Of a DNA stretch of 11,095 nucleotides, positions 1-6,068 are shown piece after piece. The position numbers and the translations under genes were made by a program. Under the pieces are notes generated by a model. That model was not told where the DNA came from. It worked only from the letters and a program-made list of their open reading frames with translations, and did no database searches. The stretch is from CALVJJ01 sp045538425 (GTDB taxonomy: Bacteria; Bacillota; Clostridia; Christensenellales; UBA1242), in contig JAZSRJ010000079.1 of assembly GCA_045538425.1 (NCBI GenBank), positions 1 to 11,095 on the forward strand. Reading direction: 5' to 3'. How positions within the stretch are numbered: position 1 is the stretch's first letter; each line of letters starts with the position of its first letter.

Positions 1-1267
1 CTTCACTTTGGATAGCATTCCCAACAATTGGACTTACTTCGCTTGTTACATCTACTTTCATAATATGAAGACTTGGTGCAGACGCTTTCAGTTTCATCCC
101 ATATTTGTTGCCTTGTTTTACCACTTCTGGTTGCGCAAGAACAAATTGACTTGCTGTAGGATTAACAATACCATATCCATCAGCCTCTACTTGTGCAAGT
201 GCTTCCGCTAGCATATCAAATTTATCTTTATTACGAGCGAGTTCTTTTACATAAGTCATTAATGCATAATCATCTGCAATCTCAACCCCACAGTTTTCAC
301 TAAGCACACTATAGAAAAGTTCTGGTCTTGGCATCAATCTAATAATGACTCTACCCTCTGCAGACAATACATCCATAACTGGATTTGACATAAAGTATGG
401 ACTATCTTCAAACAATACCATCTCTCCAGTAACATCTCCAATTTTTCTTGCTCCCGCAAGCTTTGTATCCAATTCATCTTTAATAGACATAATAATTGGA
501 TGATCAAAAGGAAGACTAGTCAACCAACTTGGCATATCTACATCAATAGACGTAATATAAAACTCTTGCAACACTTTTGCAAAAACTGTATGGATCTCAT
601 TAGCACTTGCTTTTTGAATATCCATCACAATTACTGGCGTCGCATATTTTTCTTGCAAACTATCCCCCAATGATTGCGTTGTATCACTGGTTGGAGTTTT
701 CGTATTAAGTACAATTACAAAAGGTTTTTGACAAGATTTTAACTCTTTCACCACCTTTTCTTCTGCTTCAATATAATCATTTCGATCAATACCAGATACA
801 CTACCATCTGTAGTAACAACTATACCAATGGTACTATGTTTTGTAATGACTTTGTTGGTCCCTAAAGTTGCCGCTTCTTCAAATGGCATATCCTCGTCAC
901 TCCAAGGAGTACGAACAAGTCTAGGTTTTCCATTCTCTTCTTGTCCAAGAGCACCTGCAACAAGATAGCCCACACAATCAATCATACGAACATTGAAAGA
1001 ATATCCACCATCCAATGTGACTTTGACTGCTTCATTAGGGACAAATTTTGGTTGTGTCGTCATTATACTTTTACCATCACCACTTTGTGGCATCTCGTCA
1101 ATTGTGCGGTCACGATCGTGTGCACTAGCAATGTTTGGCAGAACAATCGTATTTAATACTTTTGTAATAAAAGTAGATTTGCCCGTACGGACTGGACCAA
1201 CGACACCAACATATATATCTCCCCCTGTTCGTTCGGCAATATCTTTGTAAACATCAAAGTTACTCAT
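1..1267 (-). CDS. spoIVA: Stage IV sporulation protein A, coat-basement ATPase (3' end outside window)
   Basis: SpoIVA is the mother-cell ATPase that polymerises on the outer forespore membrane and forms the basement layer on which the spore coat assembles. Reading from the ATG at 1265-1267, 422 codons are open to the left edge. The B. subtilis protein is about 492 residues, so roughly 70 C-terminal residues are missing. The N-terminus (MSNFDVYKDIAERTGGDIYV) closely matches the family. The Walker A motif GPVRTGKS falls at residues 24-31 with Lys30. The TT pair at 70-71 and Asp97 in MIDCVGY sit where B. subtilis SpoIVA has its catalytic residues. The frame is intact from start to edge. The start is supported by GGAGG five bases upstream, and a sigma-E-type promoter lies just before it. 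There is no stop in the window, so the gene is partial. The identification is firm. Confidence 0.97.
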   Translation of the reverse strand, partial: MSNFDVYKDIAERTGGDIYVGVVGPVRTGKSTFITKVLNTIVLPNIASAHDRDRTIDEMPQSGDGKSIMTTQPKFVPNEAVKVTLDGGYSFNVRMIDCVGYLVAGALGQEENGKPRLVRTPWSDEDMPFEEAATLGTNKVITKHSTIGIVVTTDGSVSGIDRNDYIEAEEKVVKELKSCQKPFVIVLNTKTPTSDTTQSLGDSLQEKYATPVIVMDIQKASANEIHTVFAKVLQEFYITSIDVDMPSWLTSLPFDHPIIMSIKDELDTKLAGARKIGDVTGEMVLFEDSPYFMSNPVMDVLSAEGRVIIRLMPRPELFYSVLSENCGVEIADDYALMTYVKELARNKDKFDMLAEALAQVEADGYGIVNPTASQFVLAQPEVVKQGNKYGMKLKASAPSLHIMKVDVTSEVSPIVGNAIQSE

Positions 1268-1293
1268 AAAACCCTCCAAAGTATCATTACTTG

Positions 1294-1322
1294 ATTGTAT
1301 GCAGGATCAAAATCAAATATGA
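1294..1322 (-). promoter_or_regulatory. Sigma-E-type promoter of spoIVA
   Basis: On the minus strand TCATATT (1316-1322) is followed by a 14-base spacer and CATACAAT (1294-1301). This matches the -35 and -10 consensus described for sigma-E, the early mother-cell sporulation sigma factor, in B. subtilis. The -10 box ends 26 bases before the spoIVA ATG, leaving a short leader that contains GGAGG. SpoIVA is a known sigma-E regulon member, so sequence and context agree. No transcript data are available here. Confidence 0.85.
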
Positions 1323-1341
1323 GCAATTCTCACAACTTTTT

Positions 1342-1372
1342 TACAAAGAAAAAGAGAGACAACTCTCTCTTT
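1342..1372 (-). terminator. Rho-independent terminator after nrdR
   Basis: On the minus strand AAAGAGAGA (1364-1372) pairs with TCTCTCTTT (1351-1359) around the four-base loop GTTG, giving a 9-bp stem. A T-rich tail (TTCTTTG) follows immediately. It starts 13 bases after the nrdR stop codon and lies before the spoIVA promoter, so it should insulate spoIVA from nrdR transcription. Confidence 0.8.
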
Positions 1373-1385
1373 ATACATATCTATA

Positions 1386-1841
1386 TTATATATCCTTAAA
1401 ATCATCCTTTAAGAATTTCATAAGATTGGTCACATCCTTAAACTTTCGATAGATACTTGCATAACGAATATACGCTATCTCATCCAAATCTTTGAGTGCA
1501 TTCATGACCATCTCACCAATTGCTTGTGAACTAATCTCTTGTGTCATATTATTTTGAATTGTTTTTTCGATTTTGTCTACCACTTCGTCGATTTGAGCTA
1601 TCGTAATTGGACGTTTTTCACTCGCTTTGATAATACCACGTTTTACTTTATTAGCATCAAATGGTTGAATTGTCCCATCTGATTTCACAACTAGAATTGG
1701 AACCATTTCAATTGTTTCGTATGTGGTAAAACGTTTGTTGCAACCTACACATTCTCTTCTGCGTCTAATGCTATTATCATCTTCATTCGCACGACTATCA
1801 ATTACTTTACTATCTGTGCAACCACAATAAATACATTTCAT
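1386..1841 (-). CDS. nrdR: Transcriptional repressor NrdR of ribonucleotide reductase genes
   Basis: NrdR is a zinc-ribbon plus ATP-cone repressor that senses ATP/dATP and represses ribonucleotide reductase operons through NrdR boxes. The 151-residue length is typical. The zinc ribbon is complete, with Cys3/Cys6 (MKCIYCG) and Cys31/Cys34 (ECVGCNKRF). The basic stretch RRRR (26-29) and RFTTYE are characteristic. The ATP-cone spans about residues 46-138, opening with PILVVKSDGTIQPFD. The ATG is preceded by GAGGTGA at normal spacing. The gene has its own sigma-A-like promoter in the gap after spoIIP and a hairpin terminator downstream, so it can be expressed alone. In many Firmicutes nrdR lies near sporulation genes such as ylmC/ymxH, as here. 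I saw no clear NrdR-box pair in the window, so its targets are elsewhere. Confidence 0.97.
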   Translation of the reverse strand: MKCIYCGCTDSKVIDSRANEDDNSIRRRRECVGCNKRFTTYETIEMVPILVVKSDGTIQPFDANKVKRGIIKASEKRPITIAQIDEVVDKIEKTIQNNMTQEISSQAIGEMVMNALKDLDEIAYIRYASIYRKFKDVTNLMKFLKDDFKDI

Positions 1842-1876
1842 CTTGTCACCTCAATCACCAAGCATTCTTCTTAATT

Positions 1877-1905
1877 ATTGTAGTATAACATAACTAAAAA
1901 GTAAA
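1877..1905 (-). promoter_or_regulatory. Sigma-A-like promoter of nrdR
   Basis: On the minus strand TTTACT (1900-1905), a 17-base spacer and TACAAT (1877-1882) match the housekeeping consensus at 4/6 and 5/6 positions. The -10 box ends 35 bases before the nrdR start. The site lies in the 78-base gap after spoIIP, where no clear terminator is visible. Read-through from spoIIP is therefore also possible. Confidence 0.6.
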
Positions 1906-1919
1906 GCAAAACAAAAAAA

Positions 1920-3047
1920 CTAAGATAAATACTTCTTTTTTCCTACTTTAGAGGCAACAATACTCCCTACTACTACCGTTACAACAAGCAATCCACCCAC
2001 TATGATCAAACCAATGGTTGCCGTTTCTTCAATAGTATTGGTATCATAAGTAGATAATACTTCATCAATTGTATTGCCATCTGTCAGATTGCCACCTACT
2101 ACCAAATCTCCTGTCTCTTCTTCTACTGCAGTATAGAATAATGCTGTATTAATCAAATTGGCAAGTGCGGGAACAGTTTTTTGCACCAAGCTTTTCTCTA
2201 CTAGATGACTTCCCATTTCGAATAACAAAGATTTTGAAAACAAATCTTGATTATAATGTCCTTTTGCGAAATAAATATCTAAAAACAACCATGGATACAA
2301 TTCTTCCGCAACCGTCAACAGATAGGTGGCAAATTCTGTCTGGATTGCATAGTTGGGATTGGCTTTACCTACCACAATACGGACTTGACATTTTTCTACC
2401 CCTTGATCAGTTGTAACATAGGTTGATCGACTTGCTCCATCTCGATGGATATCAAACAATGCATTGAGCTCATGATCTGCAAGTGCCTGTTTTGCTGTTA
2501 CTCTACTTCTACTATAAGCCATAGTATCGTGTGGAATATGAAGATTTTCGTATAAATATACATTAATCCCTAGTTGATTGAGGCTACTTTGGAGTAATTT
2601 TGCAATATCATGAATTCCACCCTTTCCATATACACTATCATATCCATCACCTGTTAGATAACTTTCATCATTATGCGTCATATACAAACCAATATTTTTA
2701 GTCTTTTGATCCACCTGAGTTGGCGCAGAACTAATACTAATTTCTGGCAATGTAATGGTGACTAGATATCTAGCATAAGCAATACGATCTTCAACATTGA
2801 TTGCAAATATTTCGTACATCTTTTTATCACTTGTAACAAACGAATCTCCTTGTTCTACACCACTTTTTTCCATGAGATACTCACCATTTTCTGTCACAAT
2901 CGTATACGTAATAGAAGTATTACCATCATCAAAAGCCAAAACTTGCCTATTTTTTGATAAGTACCCATTAAAAAGATAAGCACTTGCAATCACAAAAAAC
3001 AAGAGTATTATAGTACTAAATTTTGATTTGCATAGTATTTGCGTCAT
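1920..3047 (-). CDS. spoIIP: Stage II sporulation protein P, engulfment amidase/endopeptidase
   Basis: SpoIIP is a membrane-anchored cell-wall hydrolase that, with SpoIID and SpoIIM, thins septal peptidoglycan and drives engulfment of the forespore. An N-terminal hydrophobic segment (about residues 11-30) serves as anchor. The hydrolase domain covers about 118-305 and keeps the signature blocks MTHNDESY (His125), FDIHRDG (His201), GHYNQDL and LLFEMG (Glu277), the expected metal and catalytic positions. At 375 residues the length is normal. A second hydrophobic stretch at about 344-366, followed by KVGKKK, suggests an added C-terminal membrane segment not found in B. subtilis SpoIIP. The ATG overlaps the end of the upstream membrane-protein gene by 32 bases. 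The nearest GGAG is 12 bases upstream, a long spacing, so translational coupling is likely. The stop is TAG. Confidence 0.93.
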   Translation of the reverse strand: MTQILCKSKFSTIILLFFVIASAYLFNGYLSKNRQVLAFDDGNTSITYTIVTENGEYLMEKSGVEQGDSFVTSDKKMYEIFAINVEDRIAYARYLVTITLPEISISSAPTQVDQKTKNIGLYMTHNDESYLTGDGYDSVYGKGGIHDIAKLLQSSLNQLGINVYLYENLHIPHDTMAYSRSRVTAKQALADHELNALFDIHRDGASRSTYVTTDQGVEKCQVRIVVGKANPNYAIQTEFATYLLTVAEELYPWLFLDIYFAKGHYNQDLFSKSLLFEMGSHLVEKSLVQKTVPALANLINTALFYTAVEEETGDLVVGGNLTDGNTIDEVLSTYDTNTIEETATIGLIIVGGLLVVTVVVGSIVASKVGKKKYLS

Positions 3048-3561
3048 ACTGCATATTTTCTCCTTTTTCCATCAATAACATCATGTAAAATACAATAATA
3101 CTCAAAGAAGTATCTGCCACAACACTATACCCCGCAAGTCTTCTCATGTAATACGTATCTATCACACCAATCATAACAACTGCTATAGCAAGAATGGTTG
3201 ATTTTTGCAAATAATGAGAGTGATTACACATAAAAAATACAAGCAAAATAATCAAAATAGGCACGATAGAGAATTGTGATAGATATAAATAATTATAATT
3301 AATTATGCATAAATATACAATTGAGATTATGAGTACCCACTGAAAAACTTTTATCCAATCACAAGCAAGAGAACACCCCAACAATAAAGCCACTAAGCTA
3401 GCAACCCTCACCCCTACCACACCATTCATATCTAGTAAAGGTAAAAAATATGAAAGCATGAGCAAAAAAATTTGCACTACTTTCCTATCCCAACCAACAA
3501 CCTTACGCAAGGTTAACAAATATAACAAAGTGATTCCTAACAAAACAAATAAAATGGGCAT
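3016..3561 (-). CDS. Uncharacterised multi-pass membrane protein, coupled to spoIIP
   Basis: I do not recognise a family. The 181-residue product is very hydrophobic, with about six or seven predicted membrane segments (roughly residues 2-18, 27-43, 50-68, 73-93, 97-112, 121-138 and 152-164), short polar loops and a hydrophilic C-terminal tail. There is no signal peptide cleavage site or catalytic motif that I can see. The ATG has TAGGAG at good spacing. Its 3' end overlaps spoIIP by 32 bases in another frame, so the two are co-transcribed and probably translationally coupled. That argues for a sporulation or membrane-remodelling role, but this is inference from position only. In several clostridia the gene before spoIIP is the germination protease gpr; this is not gpr, which is a soluble protease. 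Confidence 0.8.
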   Translation of the reverse strand: MPILFVLLGITLLYLLTLRKVVGWDRKVVQIFLLMLSYFLPLLDMNGVVGVRVASLVALLLGCSLACDWIKVFQWVLIISIVYLCIINYNYLYLSQFSIVPILIILLVFFMCNHSHYLQKSTILAIAVVMIGVIDTYYMRRLAGYSVVADTSLSIIVFYMMLLMEKGENMQYDANTMQIKI

Positions 3562-3689
3562 ATTTATCTCCTACTGGTAGCATCCCCATTCAATGATGTT
3601 TTATGTGTAAAATTCGTGTTTTGTCAATTATTGTCAAATTGTACGGTAATTTGCATATACATATAATAAATAACTTATTTTGGTGTATT
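3562..3689. promoter_or_regulatory. Divergent control region between the spoIIP unit and ylmC
   Basis: This 128-base gap must hold promoters for both directions. On the plus strand TATAAT (3662-3667) has only a weak -35 (TTGTAC, 3639-3644) 17 bases upstream. The overlapping CATATAAT (3660-3667) resembles a sigma-E -10 by 7 of 8 bases. On the minus strand CGTACAAT (3638-3645) resembles a sigma-E -10, with TTATATG 14 bases upstream. Two direct TTGTCAA copies (3621-3627 and 3631-3637) read TTGACAA on the minus strand and look like -35 boxes, but no good -10 sits 16-18 bases away. The exact start sites are uncertain. Confidence 0.45.
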
Positions 3690-4070
3690 ATGGAATTATC
3701 TTTTTGTGACCTTAGAGCTAAAGAGGTCGTCAATATTCCAGATGGTCGAAAACTCGGCAATATCGTGGATATGGTTTTTGATACCTGCAGTGGCAAAGTA
3801 ACAGGAATAGTCGTCCCAGCAGAACGATCTTTTCTTTGTATTTTCAAATCCTGTAGAGACATCTTTATCCCCTATCATCGTATTACAAAGATTGGGAAAG
3901 ATATTATTCTTGTTGATATCAATCCAGCACATCTCAATGCTCGGATCAGTGAAGTAAGCGCCAAAAATAAAGAGACAACAAAACCTTCAACAAAATATAA
4001 TACCGATACCACATCCTATTATACCGTTGAGACCAATAGCACTGATATAGACCAACCATTAGATCAATAA
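3690..4070 (+). CDS. ylmC: YlmC/YmxH-family sporulation protein (PRC-barrel domain)
   Basis: This is a small PRC-barrel protein of the YlmC/YmxH sporulation family, whose molecular function is not established. From the ATG at 3690 the product is 126 residues. Residues 1-87 form the family domain: MELSFCDLRAKEVVNIPDG, then GNIVDMVFD, GKVTGIVVP, FIPYHRITKIGKDIILVD. I rejected the upstream in-frame ATG at 3603 because the extra 29 residues do not resemble the family, lack a ribosome site and would lie over the promoter. The chosen start has only a weak GGTG four bases upstream. YmxH in B. subtilis is about 85 residues, so the last 37 or so residues, rich in Thr, Ser, Asn and Lys, are an added hydrophilic tail. 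It is the only plus-strand gene, converging with plsY on a shared terminator. Confidence 0.88.
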   Translation: MELSFCDLRAKEVVNIPDGRKLGNIVDMVFDTCSGKVTGIVVPAERSFLCIFKSCRDIFIPYHRITKIGKDIILVDINPAHLNARISEVSAKNKETTKPSTKYNTDTTSYYTVETNSTDIDQPLDQ

Positions 4071-4071
4071 A

Positions 4072-4102
4072 AAAACACGATTTATATCGTGTTTTATTTT
4101 TT
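4072..4102. terminator. Bidirectional terminator between ylmC and plsY
   Basis: AAAACACGA (4072-4080) pairs with TCGTGTTTT (4087-4095) around TTTATA. One more A-T pair can form inside the loop. In the plus direction it is followed by ATTTTTTATT and ends ylmC. In the minus direction it is followed by TTTATTGATC after an A/T-rich stem and ends plsY. The plsY stop codon (4094-4096) lies within the stem. Confidence 0.85.
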
Positions 4103-4729
4103 ATTCCCTATTTTACTTTCTGTCCCTTGTGCAAGTCTTACAAGATTGGTTCTATGTGCCCATACACAAAGAGCAATCATCAACAACACCAATCCAATCA
4201 TCACAAGGTTGTTTGGACAATACCATATACTTTTTATCACCAAATCACTAATACCAGTAAAGATAATGATAATCAGTGTAAACACGGACATGTGTCTGCA
4301 TTTTAAGAATACCAAAAATCCAATGAATGCAAAAAGCAATAATAACGGAAGATTGGATACTGCAAATGCTCCAATCGATGTCGCCATTCCTTTTCCACCC
4401 TTAAAGCGAGTAAAAATTGGAAATATATGACCAACAACTGCGCACAAACCTCCAGTATACAACCCAATACAAGCCAATCCATTGTACAAGTTGCCCCCAA
4501 ACATATAAAACCCAATTAAAGCACTCACAAGACCTTTAATTGCATCCAATAAAAATGTTAGGATAAATATTTTGATACCATATGTTCGGAGCATATTGCT
4601 TGCACCTGGGTTGCCACTACCTTTTTGAGTGATGTCTTCATGACGAAAAACTCTTGAGATAACACGAGCAAAATTAATACTACCAAGCAAGTAAGCTCCT
4701 ACACATAAAGCAATCCACTTTATAACCAT
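4094..4729 (-). CDS. plsY: Acyl-phosphate:glycerol-3-phosphate acyltransferase PlsY
   Basis: PlsY is an integral membrane enzyme that transfers the acyl group from acyl-phosphate (made by PlsX) to position 1 of glycerol-3-phosphate, the first committed step of phospholipid synthesis. The 211-residue product has about five membrane segments and the three conserved cytosolic motifs: GSGNPGASN (37-45), VGHIFPIF with RFKGGKGMAT (99-117), and HRTNLVRLAQGTE (192-204). The length is normal. The gene starts two bases after the der stop, and its AAGGAG ribosome site lies in the last two der codons and is therefore coupled to der. Its stop lies inside the terminator stem. In many clostridia der-plsY is followed by gpsA and spoIVA. 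Here gpsA is absent and spoIVA is about 2.8 kb away. Confidence 0.97.
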   Translation of the reverse strand: MVIKWIALCVGAYLLGSINFARVISRVFRHEDITQKGSGNPGASNMLRTYGIKIFILTFLLDAIKGLVSALIGFYMFGGNLYNGLACIGLYTGGLCAVVGHIFPIFTRFKGGKGMATSIGAFAVSNLPLLLLFAFIGFLVFLKCRHMSVFTLIIIIFTGISDLVIKSIWYCPNNLVMIGLVLLMIALCVWAHRTNLVRLAQGTESKIGNKK

Positions 4730-4731
4730 AA

Positions 4732-6054
4732 TTACTCCTTATTTTCTTGCCCTTTGACAATAATTTTAATTGGTGTACCACTATAGTCAACAGCCTTTCG
4801 AATAGAGTTTTCAATATATCTAAGATATGAAAAATGCATCAAATTACTATCGTTGACAAATAAGATAAAGGTTGGAGGATTGGTTTCTGGTTGTGTAACA
4901 TATTTAATCTTCAATCTTCTACCATTGGTGGATGGTGGTTCGTTGACCAAAATAGCATTATGAATAACATCATTGAGTGTACCTGTAGAGATACGATGAC
5001 TAGCATGCGCATACACTTCATCCACAGTTTCCATGATTTTTCCAATACGTTGACCAGTTAAAGCAGAGATATAAAGAGGCTTATAATAACTCATAAACTT
5101 CAATTCTTCGTCTAATATCTTGTTATACTCAAGCATGGTTGATTGGTCTTTTTCAACCAAATCCCATTTGTTCATAACAACAAGACTTGGTTTTCCTTCT
5201 TCATGAATATAACCTAAGATTCTTACATCTTGCTCACTAATCCCCTTGCTTGCATCAATCATCATCACAACAACATCTGCACGACGTATAGCATCAAAAG
5301 CACGGATAACACTATATTGTTCCACACTTTCTGCTTCAATTCCTCTCTTTCTTCTAATACCTGCAGTGTCAATAAGGATATAATCTTTTTTATTATAGCG
5401 GAATGGAGAATCAATTGCATCACGTGTAGTACCCGCAACATTGCTAACCATCACACGCTCTTCTCCAAGCAATTTGTTAATCAAACTACTCTTGCCTGCA
5501 TTTGGTTTTCCAACAACTGCCACCTTGACTGCTGGCTTGATGGAATCAGGATCAACTTTATTAGGAAAGTGTTTTACAATTTCATCCAACAAATCCCCAA
5601 AACCCTTCATTTGTTCTGCACTGATGGCAAATGGTTCACCAAGACCTAAAGAATAAAATTCATATGTTTTTTCTACTTCATTGTTATCTAACTTATTAAC
5701 AGCAAGTACAACTGGCACTTTGTATTTTCTCAAGAAATTGGCTACATCATAGTCGCTCGCAACAAGTCCTTCTTTACCATCCACAAAGAATACAACAACA
5801 TCCGCAAGTTCTACTGCAATTTCTGCTTGTCTTGTGATACTAAGTTGAAATTCATCTTTGTTACGAACATCAAGACCACCGGTATCAACAATAGAAAAAG
5901 CATTGCCACACCATTCGGCGTCACCATATATACGATCTCTTGTAACTCCTGGCATATCTTTTACAATACTGATACGCTTTCCTACAATTTTATTAAAAAA
6001 TGTACTCTTTCCTACATTAGGACGCCCTACAATGGCTACTAATGGCTTTTCCAT
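4732..6054 (-). CDS. der: Ribosome biogenesis GTPase Der (EngA)
   Basis: Der is an essential tandem-GTPase factor for late assembly of the 50S ribosomal subunit. The 440-residue length is normal. The first G domain shows GRPNVGKS (10-17), TRDR (38-41), DTGG (57-60) and NKLD (120-123). The second shows GKPNAGKS (182-189), TTRD (209-212), DTAG (229-232) and NKWD (295-298). A C-terminal KH-like domain (about 355-436) contains RRLKIKYVTQ and PPTFILFVN, the usual family blocks. All nucleotide-binding motifs are intact. The ATG has AAGGAG at normal spacing. It lies 14 bases after metG and 2 bases before plsY, so it belongs to the metG-der-plsY unit driven from the metG promoter. der-plsY is a common pairing in clostridia; metG upstream is less usual. 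Confidence 0.98.
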   Translation of the reverse strand: MEKPLVAIVGRPNVGKSTFFNKIVGKRISIVKDMPGVTRDRIYGDAEWCGNAFSIVDTGGLDVRNKDEFQLSITRQAEIAVELADVVVFFVDGKEGLVASDYDVANFLRKYKVPVVLAVNKLDNNEVEKTYEFYSLGLGEPFAISAEQMKGFGDLLDEIVKHFPNKVDPDSIKPAVKVAVVGKPNAGKSSLINKLLGEERVMVSNVAGTTRDAIDSPFRYNKKDYILIDTAGIRRKRGIEAESVEQYSVIRAFDAIRRADVVVMMIDASKGISEQDVRILGYIHEEGKPSLVVMNKWDLVEKDQSTMLEYNKILDEELKFMSYYKPLYISALTGQRIGKIMETVDEVYAHASHRISTGTLNDVIHNAILVNEPPSTNGRRLKIKYVTQPETNPPTFILFVNDSNLMHFSYLRYIENSIRKAVDYSGTPIKIIVKGQENKE

Positions 6055-6068
6055 ACTTTCTCCTTGTT

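Noticed and set aside
941..1250. Plus-strand open frames antisense to spoIVA
   Set aside because: They lie opposite a conserved coding region, have no recognisable domains or ribosome sites, and are explained by codon structure of spoIVA.
1905..1945. Terminator after spoIIP based on the T-run following its stop
   Set aside because: The minus strand has TTTTTTTG after the stop, but the only upstream stem is AAGA/TCTT, too weak to count as a hairpin terminator.
3603..3689. N-terminal extension of ylmC starting at the ATG at 3603
   Set aside because: The extra 29 residues do not resemble the YlmC/YmxH family, there is no ribosome site before 3603, and the segment contains the TATAAT-like promoter element. 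The ATG at 3690 fits the conserved N-terminus.
3590..3932. Minus-strand open frames opposite ylmC
   Set aside because: They overlap the conserved PRC-barrel coding sequence in antisense, lack ribosome sites and show no family resemblance.
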